DNA from: a virus
Length of the DNA stretch: 34,752 nucleotides
Virus record (IMG/VR): IMGVR_UViG_3300047553_000037
Coordinates: 1 to 34,752 of that record
Direction: 5' to 3' (one strand)
Shown here: one piece after another, positions 22,333-29,213 of the stretch
Numbering within the stretch: position 1 is the first letter of the stretch
Layout of the letters: each line of letters starts with the position of its first letter
Translations under genes and position numbers: made by a program
Notes under the pieces: model-generated
Databases searched by the model: none
What the model was told of the DNA's origin: nothing
Seen by the model: the letters and a program-made list of their open reading frames with translations, nothing else

Positions 22333-23274
22333 TTATGCGAACTTAGTTTGTGAGGCTAGTACCGTAAAGGTAGCGCTTCCTGTCTTGATAATGGTGTAGA
22401 CATACGAATCAATTGAGGATGCGTTTCCTGCGCTAAATGCTGTTCCTGTTATGTACTTAGGAGTAACTGCGTTTCCATCAATTGTAAAAGCATTTGAATA
22501 ATAAGCAGTTGAACCTTGAGTAGCCAAGAAAACAATAGTCATTGAATCATTTGTTGTAAGCGAGTCGTTCAAAGTTGTAGAGCCATCTCCACGAACATTG
22601 AGAGTCCAGTTGCCTGTGGCATTTGATGTGTAGTAGAGAACGCCTTGAGTAAGAGCATCAAATTGAACTGTTGAACCCGCCGCAGTAGCAGATACAGTTA
22701 AGCGCTCCTCTGGAGACTTTAAGATTGGAGTTGTAAGAACTGGGCTTGTTCCAAAGACTAGAGCGCCTGAGCCTGTTTCGTCTGTAATAGCGGAAGCAAG
22801 GTTGGCGCTTGATGGAGTTCCAAGAAGTGTGGCAACTCCTGTACCAAGAGAAGTAATTCCAGTTCCGCCATTTGCAACAGGAAGTGTTCCAGTTACGCCT
22901 GTTGTAAGAGGTAGTCCAGTTGTATTTGTAAGTGTTCCTGATGCTGGAGTTCCAAGAGCAGGAGTGGTCAAAGTTGGACTGGTTAGTGTCTTATTTGTAA
23001 GAGTATCTGTTGTATCACGAAGAACTACTTGACCCGTTGCATCTGGCAAGGTAATTGTTCGGTCAGCGGTTGGTTCTCCAGCGCTTAAAGTTGTCTCAAA
23101 AGCATCGGCTGTAGTACCTTCAAAAACGATAGACTGATTAAAGGCAATCTGCAATCCACTTTGCTGACCTGTAAAAGTCGCATCGGTAATTACTGGTGCT
23201 GTAAGAGTCTTGTTAGTAAGTGTTGCAACTGCATCTGCGGTGACTCCTGCGCCACCATTCGTGGTGATTGCCAT
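22333..23274 (-). CDS. tail fibre protein with repeated TLTNKTL / [10 protein letters not shown] blocks
   Basis: 313 residues. It has [20 protein letters not shown], a [20 protein letters not shown] block, a second [20 protein letters not shown] and [20 protein letters not shown] followed by LPVANGGTG. The last blocks are the well-known triple-helical fibre repeats of many tailed phages. The C-terminal 110 residues form a beta domain ([20 protein letters not shown]) that could be the tip. It shares about 50 residues with the fibre gene at 17823-18356. Confidence 0.8.
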   Translation of the reverse strand: MAITTNGGAGVTADAVATLTNKTLTAPVITDATFTGQQSGLQIAFNQSIVFEGTTADAFETTLSAGEPTADRTITLPDATGQVVLRDTTDTLTNKTLTSPTLTTPALGTPASGTLTNTTGLPLTTGVTGTLPVANGGTGITSLGTGVATLLGTPSSANLASAITDETGSGALVFGTSPVLTTPILKSPEERLTVSATAAGSTVQFDALTQGVLYYTSNATGNWTLNVRGDGSTTLNDSLTTNDSMTIVFLATQGSTAYYSNAFTIDGNAVTPKYITGTAFSAGNASSIDSYVYTIIKTGSATFTVLASQTKFA

Positions 23275-23275
23275 A

Positions 23276-23605
23276 TTATGCTATCTCGCTTCCGAACGCG
23301 CTGAATGAAAAACTTGTAGATGATGCGTAGACAGTTACTACATCTGAAGCATCAATAGTAAGACCAAGGGTATAAGCCGTAGTTGTATTGGCTTGGATTG
23401 TTGCATCATAAACGACATAGTGTTCAGTTGCTAAAGTCGCTCCATTTGGGCGTACTGCAATTCGATATGTGCCACTTGTGCCAGCCTGATTACAGATGGT
23501 GATGGTTGAGATAACCGTCTGTGTAGATGCAGGGCAGGTGTAAAGAGTTGTGGCAGTTGTGGCTGATGGGTTTGATTGCCCAAGAACCTTGTAAGTAGTT
23601 GCCAT
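23276..23605 (-). CDS. small beta-rich virion/fibre protein
   Basis: 109 residues. [40 protein letters not shown] and [16 protein letters not shown] form a beta pattern seen in small structural proteins of aquatic phages. It contains no catalytic motif. Position within the fibre cassette suggests a virion component, possibly an accessory of the adjacent fibres. Confidence 0.65.
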   Translation of the reverse strand: MATTYKVLGQSNPSATTATTLYTCPASTQTVISTITICNQAGTSGTYRIAVRPNGATLATEHYVVYDATIQANTTTAYTLGLTIDASDVVTVYASSTSFSFSAFGSEIA

Positions 23606-23609
23606 GCGG

Positions 23610-24287
23610 TTATCCTCCGATGAGTAATAATGGACTAATAGTACCAGCCGAGTTATTTGAGGCTGTTGTAGCGCTTGATGATGCTGAAGCCGCGTAACTC
23701 TGCGCTGAAGTTACGAATGTTCCAATGTCCTCACCCGAGATGTTATAGGAAGCCGCGGTGAGAGCGGTATAGGTTGCAAAAGCCGTATCTAACGCTGTGT
23801 ATGTGGCATAGGCAGAACCGATATACCAGTATTCGCCTGATGCTGGGAAAGTATCCGTAGACTGGTTAATCAAAGCATCAAGGGCAGTAATATTGGACTC
23901 AAGAGAATCCCAAGAAGTTTGGTCTACTGCCTGTACGAATGTTTCAGATAGCGATGGGTCTGGGCTAATGTCTGCTAAATCGAGAGAACCAACTGTGGTG
24001 TAAGGGATGCTAATTGAGTAGGTACGACCATTGGGAAATGATTCTTCAACTGTGTAGATAAAAGGGTTAGGCACTACATCTGGGTCGTTGGTCGCTGGAA
24101 GCGATACAGAGAATGAACCTGAACTCAAAGGCACGACCACGCTAGATGGAGCAACCATCTGGTCATCTGTACCGTTACGCAAGACCTCACCAATACTAAA
24201 GCGAATCTGACCTTCAATTGGTGTGCCTTCAAAATCTACATAGGAGCCAGTTACGGTAACTGAAGTTAGGTTTGGACCTAGAGCCAT
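23610..24287 (-). CDS. fibre-associated protein, paralogue 1 (VTGSYVD type)
   Basis: 225 residues. The N-terminal 110 residues (SVTVTGSYVDFEGTPIEGQI, PFIYTVEESFPNGRTYSISI) form a transthyretin-like beta domain shared with the gene at 24486-25031. A helical segment with LDALINQSTDTFPASGEYWY follows, then an Ala/Ser-rich helix and the hydrophobic end SPLLLIGG. The domain is found in actinobacterial-phage tail or head fibres. The cassette context supports a fibre connector role; this is inference. Confidence 0.65.
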   Translation of the reverse strand: MALGPNLTSVTVTGSYVDFEGTPIEGQIRFSIGEVLRNGTDDQMVAPSSVVVPLSSGSFSVSLPATNDPDVVPNPFIYTVEESFPNGRTYSISIPYTTVGSLDLADISPDPSLSETFVQAVDQTSWDSLESNITALDALINQSTDTFPASGEYWYIGSAYATYTALDTAFATYTALTAASYNISGEDIGTFVTSAQSYAASASSSATTASNNSAGTISPLLLIGG

Positions 24288-24484
24288 TACGCACCTACCA
24301 AGAATAATAAGTCGAACTTAGACTGCTCAACAGTTTCGGCTGAATTCTTAGATGCAAGGGCGCTGGCAGTTGCCGCACTCAAAGCATCAGCATTGGTCTC
24401 AGAGGCATCTGTAGCGCCTTCTAGGGCTGTTAAAAGGGTATTTGAAGCGGTGTATTCGGCTATCGGTACATACGGCTCTGCCAC
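24287..24484 (-). CDS. small helical fibre-cassette protein
   Basis: 65 residues: a short start then an Ala/Ser/Glu helix (ALEGATDASETNADALSAAT, ASALASKNSAETVEQ) ending DLLFLVGA. The end is the same short hydrophobic type as in its neighbours, as if it were a separate C-terminal half of the two VTGSYVD-type paralogues. It overlaps the next gene by one base. Function unknown. Confidence 0.55.
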   Translation of the reverse strand: MAEPYVPIAEYTASNTLLTALEGATDASETNADALSAATASALASKNSAETVEQSKFDLLFLVGA

Positions 24485-24485
24485 T

Positions 24486-25031
24486 TTATACTCCCATCAT
24501 CATTAACTGATTAGTAGTGAAATTTGCTACTGAACTAGCCGCTTTTGAAGCGGCTGTTGCGTAAGCCTGAGCATTGCCTTCGTAATCTGAAGCATTGACA
24601 ACAATCTCTCTGATACCGCTTGCATCGTTATAGCGGGTCAATAGACCTTGGTATTGGTCAATAGTGATGTAGGAAGCCGCATCGGTCTGAGAAAGGGCTG
24701 TAAGCAGGTCTGCAAGGTTCTGTGTAGTACCTGCTACTGAAAGCGGTAGCGCAATCTGGAAAGTACGACCAGAGGTAAAGTTTTCAACTATCGTATAAAT
24801 AAAAGGTTGTGGAGTCACATCTGTATCAGAGGTGACGGGTAAGGTAATCGTGAAAGAGCCTGTTGCATCTAATGTCTTAACAATATGAACTGGCATGATG
24901 TGGACATTAAGAGTTTTTTCTTTCAAGATGGTCTGAGGCTCAAAAGTGATTGAACCTCGAACTGGATTACCCAATAAATCTACATAGGTACCAGCCACCG
25001 TTACGGTTGAGAGGGATGCTGGTAGTGCCAT
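24486..25031 (-). CDS. fibre-associated protein, paralogue 2 (VAGTYVD type)
   Basis: 181 residues. STVTVAGTYVDLLGNPVRGS, ITFEPQTILKEKTLNVHIMP and PFIYTIVENFTSGRTFQIAL align with the first 110 residues of the gene at 23610-24287, so these are duplicated modules. A helical tail (ASDYEGNAQAYATAASKAAS) ends NQLMMMGV. Probably a structural adaptor of the fibre system. Confidence 0.65.
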   Translation of the reverse strand: MALPASLSTVTVAGTYVDLLGNPVRGSITFEPQTILKEKTLNVHIMPVHIVKTLDATGSFTITLPVTSDTDVTPQPFIYTIVENFTSGRTFQIALPLSVAGTTQNLADLLTALSQTDAASYITIDQYQGLLTRYNDASGIREIVVNASDYEGNAQAYATAASKAASSVANFTTNQLMMMGV

Positions 25032-25033
25032 GA

Positions 25034-25306
25034 TTAAGCGCCTTGACGAATTACATTAACTGTCTGTGTTGATGAAGCAACTACGCCGTAAAGTTTTTCA
25101 CCATCTTGCATTTCAACTGAAAAGGTGATTCCAGCGGCTAGTTCAAATCCATAGGCGGTTGTAGTCACGCCTTCTCCACCTAGATAGACGGTAGCGCCTC
25201 CAGCGGGATTCTGGACTGAGACGGTCTGACCATCTTTTCCAGCATAGTTAGATGAAATCTGTGTTGGTGTAGTTCCAATTGATACTCGTTGGTGCGAGAT
25301 TGCCAT
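25034..25306 (-). CDS. small beta-rich virion protein
   Basis: 90 residues: MAISHQRVSIGTTPTQISSN, YAGKDGQTVSVQNPAGGATV, then TTTAYGFELAAGITFSVEMQ and an ASSTQTVNVIRQGA end. This is the pattern of small phage head-fibre or decoration proteins. It follows a terminator and has a good AAAGGAG ribosome-binding site, so it opens the fibre cassette. Confidence 0.6.
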   Translation of the reverse strand: MAISHQRVSIGTTPTQISSNYAGKDGQTVSVQNPAGGATVYLGGEGVTTTAYGFELAAGITFSVEMQDGEKLYGVVASSTQTVNVIRQGA

Positions 25307-25317
25307 GATGCTCCTTT

Positions 25318-25353
25318 AAGAAAAGGGGGTGACTCATTTTACTGAGCCACCCC
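25318..25353 (-). terminator. Rho-independent terminator closing the capsid block
   Basis: On the minus strand GGGGTGGCTCA and TGAGTCACCCC form eleven pairs (one G-U) with a six-base loop, followed by CTTTTCTT. It lies in the 53-base gap between the 73-aa gene and the first fibre-cassette gene. Confidence 0.8.
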
Positions 25354-25359
25354 TCTCGA

Positions 25360-25581
25360 TTACTTAGGGGCGACTTCTTTCTTCGCCTTTGGTTTTTCAA
25401 CTGCTTCAACCTCTGGCTCGGCTTTTGGCTCTACCTTTGGCTTTGCTGTTTCTTCGATAATTCTAATATAGCGACTGCGGTTTAGAGCCTTTGCGTGTTT
25501 CCATCCCTTGACATCAATAATGTCTCCAGACTTCAACAGGCGACCATCAACCACCATATTCTTAAGAATTTCTGCTTTCAT
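25360..25581 (-). CDS. small head-associated protein with Pro/Lys/Glu tail
   Basis: 73 residues. MKAEILKNMVVDGRLLKSGD, IIDVKGWKHAKALNRSRYIR forms a small SH3-like domain, followed by a Lys/Pro/Glu tail. The plan (about 45-residue domain plus acidic/basic linker) is like that of the 103-aa protein before the tail-tube genes. It starts at the stop of the preceding gene. Function unknown, probably head-related by position. Confidence 0.55.
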   Translation of the reverse strand: MKAEILKNMVVDGRLLKSGDIIDVKGWKHAKALNRSRYIRIIEETAKPKVEPKAEPEVEAVEKPKAKKEVAPK

Positions 25582-25925
25582 TACGCAGTCATATCAATCC
25601 ACACATACGAGAATGTACGCGCTGTGTCGTTGATTGCTGAACCAGTTGGGTTGTAAAGATAGATTGAAACTGTGTCTGCCGCTGAAACAGCCGCTCCACA
25701 GAAAATCAAATCATCATTTAGGTCTGCTGGTGGGTTTACGATAATGATGTCAGTTGTCTTAGCACCTGTAAGAGTGAAAGTAACTGAACCGCGAGTTGTA
25801 GCGTTAATTGATGCTGGGTCTACTGATGCTGTACCAAAATCTAGTCCATACACCATATCGCCAGTTGAGCCTTGAATAGCACCAACTGAAACTTCACCGC
25901 GAGAAATACGATTTACTTGAGGCAT
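25581..25925 (-). CDS. capsid-associated protein of unknown function
   Basis: 114 residues, beta-rich: MPQVNRISRGEVSVGAIQGS, GSVTFTLTGAKTTDIIIVNP and DTVSIYLYNPTGSAINDTAR followed by TFSYVWIDMTA. It follows the major capsid gene after a terminator-like hairpin. The size and place suit a capsid decoration or head fibre protein, but no family is recognised. Confidence 0.6.
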   Translation of the reverse strand: MPQVNRISRGEVSVGAIQGSTGDMVYGLDFGTASVDPASINATTRGSVTFTLTGAKTTDIIIVNPPADLNDDLIFCGAAVSAADTVSIYLYNPTGSAINDTARTFSYVWIDMTA

Positions 25926-25957
25926 TTGTTTTCCTTTTCTAAAATTTGATTTATTAA

Positions 25958-25993
25958 GAAAGAAGGGGAGAGCCTTTTCAGACCCTCCCCTTC
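25958..25993 (-). terminator. terminator-like hairpin after the major capsid gene
   Basis: Minus-strand GAAGGGGAGGGTC and GGCTCTCCCCTTC make a 13-pair stem (two G-U) around TGAAAA, followed by TTTCTTAATAA. The T-run is short, so it may be a partial terminator or a 3'-end stabiliser that limits transcription beyond the capsid gene. Confidence 0.65.
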
Positions 25994-26004
25994 ACTCAAC
26001 TTAA

Positions 26005-26982
26005 TTATGCAACGATTGTGTTCCAGAAGTAACCGAGGTCTGCTCCGATTACCTTGTTATCAAATGCCATTTCCGCTTCAATGCGGTCTGACTTGATTGA
26101 CTCCATGCGGAACTGTGAAGTTCCAACAGTCTGTCCGAGACCACCTGAAACACCTGTCCAAGCGAATGTGTAACCCGCTGAAGGTGTAAGAAGTCCTGGG
26201 TTTGGAGCAACATGGGTAAGGAGTGCGCCCTTGCCAAATGCAAAGCCGTAAGCCTCTGATGCGCCTTCGTTGTTTGTAGCCTTGACAGCCTTTGCAACCA
26301 TAACGCGTGGAATGTCGAACATTGCCGCGAGCATATCGGTTGTGATTGTCTGTGAAGATGTGTACTTGATACGGTCTACAAGGTCTGGGTGATTCTTAAG
26401 AGCCTTGAATACATCGTATCCGAGAACGAGTGTGTTTGCTTCCATTCCTGTATTACCAAGAATCTCAGCCTTACCTGACTCGATGTCAGCGATTGGGTCT
26501 GATGATGCGTAATCTGACCAATGCTTTGTCTCGCCTGATGATGGAGCGCCAGCAACACCTGTTACATCGTCAGCCCATACGCCAGTTGTGAAAAAGTCGC
26601 TTACGAACTGAAGTTCGCGGCGAAGCATCAAACGGCGAGTAACGAACTCTGTCGCCTCACGGAGAGGGTTCAAAGGTGAGTCTGCGTTAGCAAGTGTCTG
26701 GTCATCTACATCCTTGTGGAACGCCCAGACATCTGCTGAGTATGTTCCAGTTGAAAGGTTGTATCCGCCACCAGCAGATTCAGTTCCAGGTGCGCGGCGC
26801 TGAGCCTCGTCACGGAACCAATCGTTCTTGGTGTAGGTGAAGTATTTGTCAGACTTCTTATCCACAGGAATAACTGGGAATACCTTGTCTGCAATGAAGT
26901 TATCTTGGTTCTGTAAATAAGCAACCGAGATGTTTGTGAGAATAGCATCAATGTGAACGCTATTGATATTTGGCTGTGGCAT
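26005..26982 (-). CDS. major capsid protein
   Basis: 325 residues. MPQPNINSVHIDAILTNISV, NFIADKVFPVIPVDKKSDKY, RRAPGTESAGGGYNLSTGTY and RRLMLRRELQFVSDFFTTG are typical of the gpE-like HK97-fold capsid family. NTLVLGYDVFKALKNHPDLV and the C-terminal ESIKSDRIEAEMAFDNKVIG complete the fold. It is preceded by scaffold-like and decoration-like genes, the standard order. No N-terminal delta domain is evident, consistent with a separate scaffold protein. Confidence 0.92.
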   Translation of the reverse strand: MPQPNINSVHIDAILTNISVAYLQNQDNFIADKVFPVIPVDKKSDKYFTYTKNDWFRDEAQRRAPGTESAGGGYNLSTGTYSADVWAFHKDVDDQTLANADSPLNPLREATEFVTRRLMLRRELQFVSDFFTTGVWADDVTGVAGAPSSGETKHWSDYASSDPIADIESGKAEILGNTGMEANTLVLGYDVFKALKNHPDLVDRIKYTSSQTITTDMLAAMFDIPRVMVAKAVKATNNEGASEAYGFAFGKGALLTHVAPNPGLLTPSAGYTFAWTGVSGGLGQTVGTSQFRMESIKSDRIEAEMAFDNKVIGADLGYFWNTIVA

Positions 26983-26997
26983 TGTTAGTTATCCCCC

Positions 26998-27393
26998 TTA
27001 TGCCGCTCTGCCTGGATTGGCACAGTTAATAACTGCTGTAACGATGTTTCCATCTGCCGCAGATTCGGTTAGTAGTGTTCCTACAACATACTTTGTTGTA
27101 TCTGTTCCAGCGACAAGAGCGACTGCCTTGCCTGTTGCACCTGTACCTACAAGTGCGCCTTCGCCAATTGCGGCTCCAGCAACAATCTTTGTTCCGCCAA
27201 CAACAAGCACTTCTGCTTCCTGTCCTGCGGTTGGTGCGTTCTGAAGAACTCCGATTGGAATATCAGTAGCGCCAGAAGCCGCCGCTACATTTCCGCTGGA
27301 ATCCAACTTTACAAATGTGTACTGCTTTGAGGAAAGGTCTGCCGCCGCTACGAGGGTGACCTTTACCGAGTAATTACTGATTTCGTATGCCAT
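26998..27393 (-). CDS. capsid decoration-like protein (DUF2190-like)
   Basis: 131 residues of mostly beta character: VKVTLVAAADLSSKQYTFVK, LDSSGNVAAASGATDIPIGV, LQNAPTAGQEAEVLVVGGTK and the DGNIVTAVINC end. It fits the DUF2190/decoration protein family encoded between scaffold and major capsid genes; such trimers bind and stabilise expanded capsids. Confidence 0.78.
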   Translation of the reverse strand: MAYEISNYSVKVTLVAAADLSSKQYTFVKLDSSGNVAAASGATDIPIGVLQNAPTAGQEAEVLVVGGTKIVAGAAIGEGALVGTGATGKAVALVAGTDTTKYVVGTLLTESAADGNIVTAVINCANPGRAA

Positions 27394-27395
27394 GT

Positions 27396-28187
27396 TTAAG
27401 CACCCTTTTCGTTACGGTATTGGACATAAAGTTCAGGATTCTGTGATGCAACATCAGCGAACGCTTGTTCGAATGACTTTGCATTTCCATCCTCAACTGC
27501 TGACTTTGCCAAAGCGGTCAAACGACCATAGGCATCGCCTGTAGTGAAGTCTGCGGATTTCCCGATTTCCGCAAAGATGTTTGCTGATTCTGCTTGTGCA
27601 TTGACAGATGTGAGGATTTCCTCAACTGACTTTGCTAGGTCTGAATCAACTGCTGACAAGCGGCGAAGCGCTGGTCCGACCTTCTCTGCATCAAGATTCA
27701 AATTAGAGAATCCCTTTGCCTTTTCAATTGCTTCAGCATCAGCCTTAGCCTCGCGCTCCTTGCGGAGTTCTTCGGTTGCTGTTTCTGCTTGCTTCTTGAA
27801 ATCTTCAATCATTTTGACGACTGACTCTGGAGCAGACTTTAAGAATTCTGCTTCATCCGAGGTTTCTGACTTAGACATTTCAACTTCATCTTCCTTCATT
27901 TCTTCGGAAGCGATTTTGGCTTCAAGGTCTGCAATCTTCTTCATTGCTTCCTCAAGTGTCATTTCAGCCTTTTCAACCTGCTCATCAGTAGCCGTAGTAG
28001 TTACTTCATCCTGTGTTACATCAGGCATGATTTCCTCCTCGGTGAGCGATTCGTCTAAGACTCTCTGAACTTCAGATTCATCGGCTGATTTCATAACCAG
28101 CCAACCTTCATGTAGATGTGCAGGGTGGTCTACCCCAGATGTTTCCTCAATGACTAAATTCGCCATTTTGCGAGTACGAGCCAACAT
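27396..28187 (-). CDS. capsid scaffold-like protein
   Basis: 263 residues. The N-terminus has MANLVIEETSGVDHPAHLHE then GWLVMKSADE, typical of phage head proteins next to the protease. The core is acidic and helical (MTLEEAMKKIADLEAKIASE, SVVKMIEDFKKQAETATEEL, RKEREAKADAEAIEKAKG), the mark of an internal scaffold, and the C-terminal part (SFEQAFADVASQNPELYVQY) would bind the capsid subunit. TAGGAG precedes the first ATG; a second, stronger site exists at 28028. The XkdF-like protease upstream probably degrades it. Confidence 0.82.
   Translation of the reverse strand: MLARTRKMANLVIEETSGVDHPAHLHEGWLVMKSADESEVQRVLDESLTEEEIMPDVTQDEVTTTATDEQVEKAEMTLEEAMKKIADLEAKIASEEMKEDEVEMSKSETSDEAEFLKSAPESVVKMIEDFKKQAETATEELRKEREAKADAEAIEKAKGFSNLNLDAEKVGPALRRLSAVDSDLAKSVEEILTSVNAQAESANIFAEIGKSADFTTGDAYGRLTALAKSAVEDGNAKSFEQAFADVASQNPELYVQYRNEKGA
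28026..28040 (-). promoter_or_regulatory. strong internal ribosome-binding site and ATG in scaffold gene
   Basis: GAGGAGG is followed after five bases by an in-frame ATG (MPDVTQDEV) within the scaffold gene. Starting there gives a 210-residue protein lacking the first 53 residues, but keeping the whole coiled-coil core. Nested starts for scaffolds are known in several phages. Confidence 0.5.
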
Positions 28188-28287
28188 TCACTCCTAACGA
28201 AAAGTGCCTACTTGAACCAGTATGGACTGGAAAATAAACACGGGTCTTGACTGGATAAGAATAACACAGGTGTAATTTCGACCTTTT
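28188..28287. other. 100-base intergenic region with repeats upstream of scaffold gene
   Basis: Plus-strand reading shows an imperfect direct repeat (GACTGGAAAATAAACACGGG at 28225-28244 and a 22-base GACTGGATAAG... copy at 28249-28270) and an inverted repeat CCAGT-atgg-ACTGG (28217-28230). A plus-strand TTGACT (28247-28252) and TGTAAT (28271-28276), 18 bases apart, resemble a promoter pointing against the genes. No clear minus-strand promoter or terminator is visible. Confidence 0.45.
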
Positions 28288-28554
28288 TTACTGGTTAATC
28301 AAAATCCTTAGATTGGTCAGGGCGGCTATCAAATCCTCAAAAGCCATCATTGAAAATGGGTTATCGCTTTGCCAGAATCGGGCAACTCGGAAATGAAAGT
28401 CTCCCTCACCCATCTCGCTCCAGACAAAAAATACCTGTGAATCATTAGGTAACTTAGCCACTAGCCCAGCAAATCTAGGCGCTGTTGTAACTGGATTTAC
28501 CTCTAACCCCATACCGCGAAGAATGCTCGCGGTGTCCTCAATGATGCTTTTCAT
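28288..28554 (-). CDS. hypothetical protein, 88 aa
   Basis: The ATG at 28554 directly abuts the TAA of the frameshifted extension frame upstream (TAAATG). MKSIIEDTASILRGMGLEVN, SQVFFVWSEMGEGDFHFRVA and the C-terminal MMAFEDLIAALTNLRILINQ suggest a small alpha/beta fold. I do not recognise the family. It lies between the Tudor-like and scaffold genes and is likely head-related or merely in transit. Confidence 0.65.
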   Translation of the reverse strand: MKSIIEDTASILRGMGLEVNPVTTAPRFAGLVAKLPNDSQVFFVWSEMGEGDFHFRVARFWQSDNPFSMMAFEDLIAALTNLRILINQ

Positions 28555-28818
28555 TTAATTCGTATATCTCTGACTTGGGGTAATTCGGGATGGGCGCAAG
28601 ATGTCCATATCATCCATCCAGCGTGGGTCATCCGCATCTAATTCTTCGAACTCACCCTCGGAGTCATCGTCTGTCGAGTGAAACTTAGGATGGTCACGAT
28701 AGTTTTTTGGTTCTGGGGAATCTTCGCCCTCTGAATCGTCTGGGTTGTATTTCCCGTTAGCCCAAGCCCCATGTGATGCTTGGTCGTGATTACCGTGTTT
28801 GGCTACTGCTACTTTTTT
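28555..28818 (-). CDS. -1 frame extension of the Tudor-like protein carrying an HDQ box
   Basis: Directly after the A9 run, the frame one base back from the Tudor-like gene is open for 85 codons and has no start codon in a usable position. It reads VAVAKHGNHDQASHGAWANG, then a very acidic stretch (DDSEGEDSPEPKNYRDHPKF, STDDDSEGEFEELDADDPRW) and ends SRITPSQRYTN. Its stop abuts the ATG of the next gene, exactly as for a normal gene in this operon. KHGNHDQASHGAWANG is the same box that appears twice in each of the two upstream proteins, which shows the frame is translated. Expected fusion: about 219 residues. Confidence 0.75.
   Translation of the reverse strand, partial: KKVAVAKHGNHDQASHGAWANGKYNPDDSEGEDSPEPKNYRDHPKFHSTDDDSEGEFEELDADDPRWMDDMDILRPSRITPSQRYTN
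28753..28800 (-). repeat. HDQ box copy 5
   Basis: Encodes KHGNHDQASHGAWANG in the frameshift extension. It is one codon pair shorter than the other four copies before HDQ. Confidence 0.75.
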
Positions 28819-29213
28819 TTTAATGTAGACATCTTATGACCAACCTTAGTTTCGGTTGGCTTGCCATCACGGTACAACTGGATAAGAACTGCTGGGTCAT
28901 CTTCAGTTCCTTGAATAGTAAAACTTGAATCAGGCACATTGATTTTGCCGTTTGATACAACGCGAACTACTTTGCCGCTTGCACTTCCACCTGATGAATT
29001 CCAAGAAACCATATCGCCTCTTGATACAGAAACAGCCTTCTTCATTGAATAAGCCATGTCGCGCATAGCCTTTTCTATCATTGATTTAGCGTAACCCTTA
29101 AGACCTGCGATTCCCTTTTGATTGACTTCTTCTTCAATCATCGCGTATTCGTCATCCTTCATGTTTTTCATAGGACCTTTACGAAGTTCGGTGAGAATCT
29201 TTTTGTCTTTCAT
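28809..29213 (-). CDS. Tudor-like (HVA1-type) protein, zero-frame product
   Basis: 134 residues. The N-terminal half (EYAMIEEEVNQKGIAGLKGY, AKSMIEKAMRDMAYSMKKAV) is helical. The C-terminal half (VSRGDMVSWNSSGGSASGKV, VRVVSNGKINVPDSSFTIQG, TEDDPAVLIQLYRDGKPTET, VGHKMSTLKKK) is the HVA1/Tudor-like small beta domain often found beside or fused to phage head proteases and portals. The gene overlaps the XkdF-like gene (ATGA). It ends on a run of nine A immediately before TAG; a -1 slip adds the HDQ extension. Confidence 0.85.
   Translation of the reverse strand: MKDKKILTELRKGPMKNMKDDEYAMIEEEVNQKGIAGLKGYAKSMIEKAMRDMAYSMKKAVSVSRGDMVSWNSSGGSASGKVVRVVSNGKINVPDSSFTIQGTEDDPAVLIQLYRDGKPTETKVGHKMSTLKKK
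28812..28818 (-). promoter_or_regulatory. A AAA AAG slippery heptamer
   Basis: The heptamer lies in the correct phase in the last sense codons, one codon before TAG, within a run of nine A (28821-28813) followed by G. It is identical to the slippery site of E. coli dnaX. A CCAACC...GGTTGG stem-loop sits 21 bases upstream (28859-28840) and a CCAAGC...GCTTGG stem-loop 28 bases downstream (28783-28762); neither is at the usual stimulator distance. Confidence 0.7.

Noticed and set aside
27544-28068. Plus-strand open frame opposite the scaffold gene
   Set aside because: Ser/Ala-rich shadow of the Lys/Glu-rich coding strand; no ribosome-binding site or family.
28762-28783. CCAAGC/GCTTGG stem-loop as frameshift stimulator
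   Set aside because: 28 bases from the slippery site, much farther than usual; it also falls on the constrained HDQ codons.
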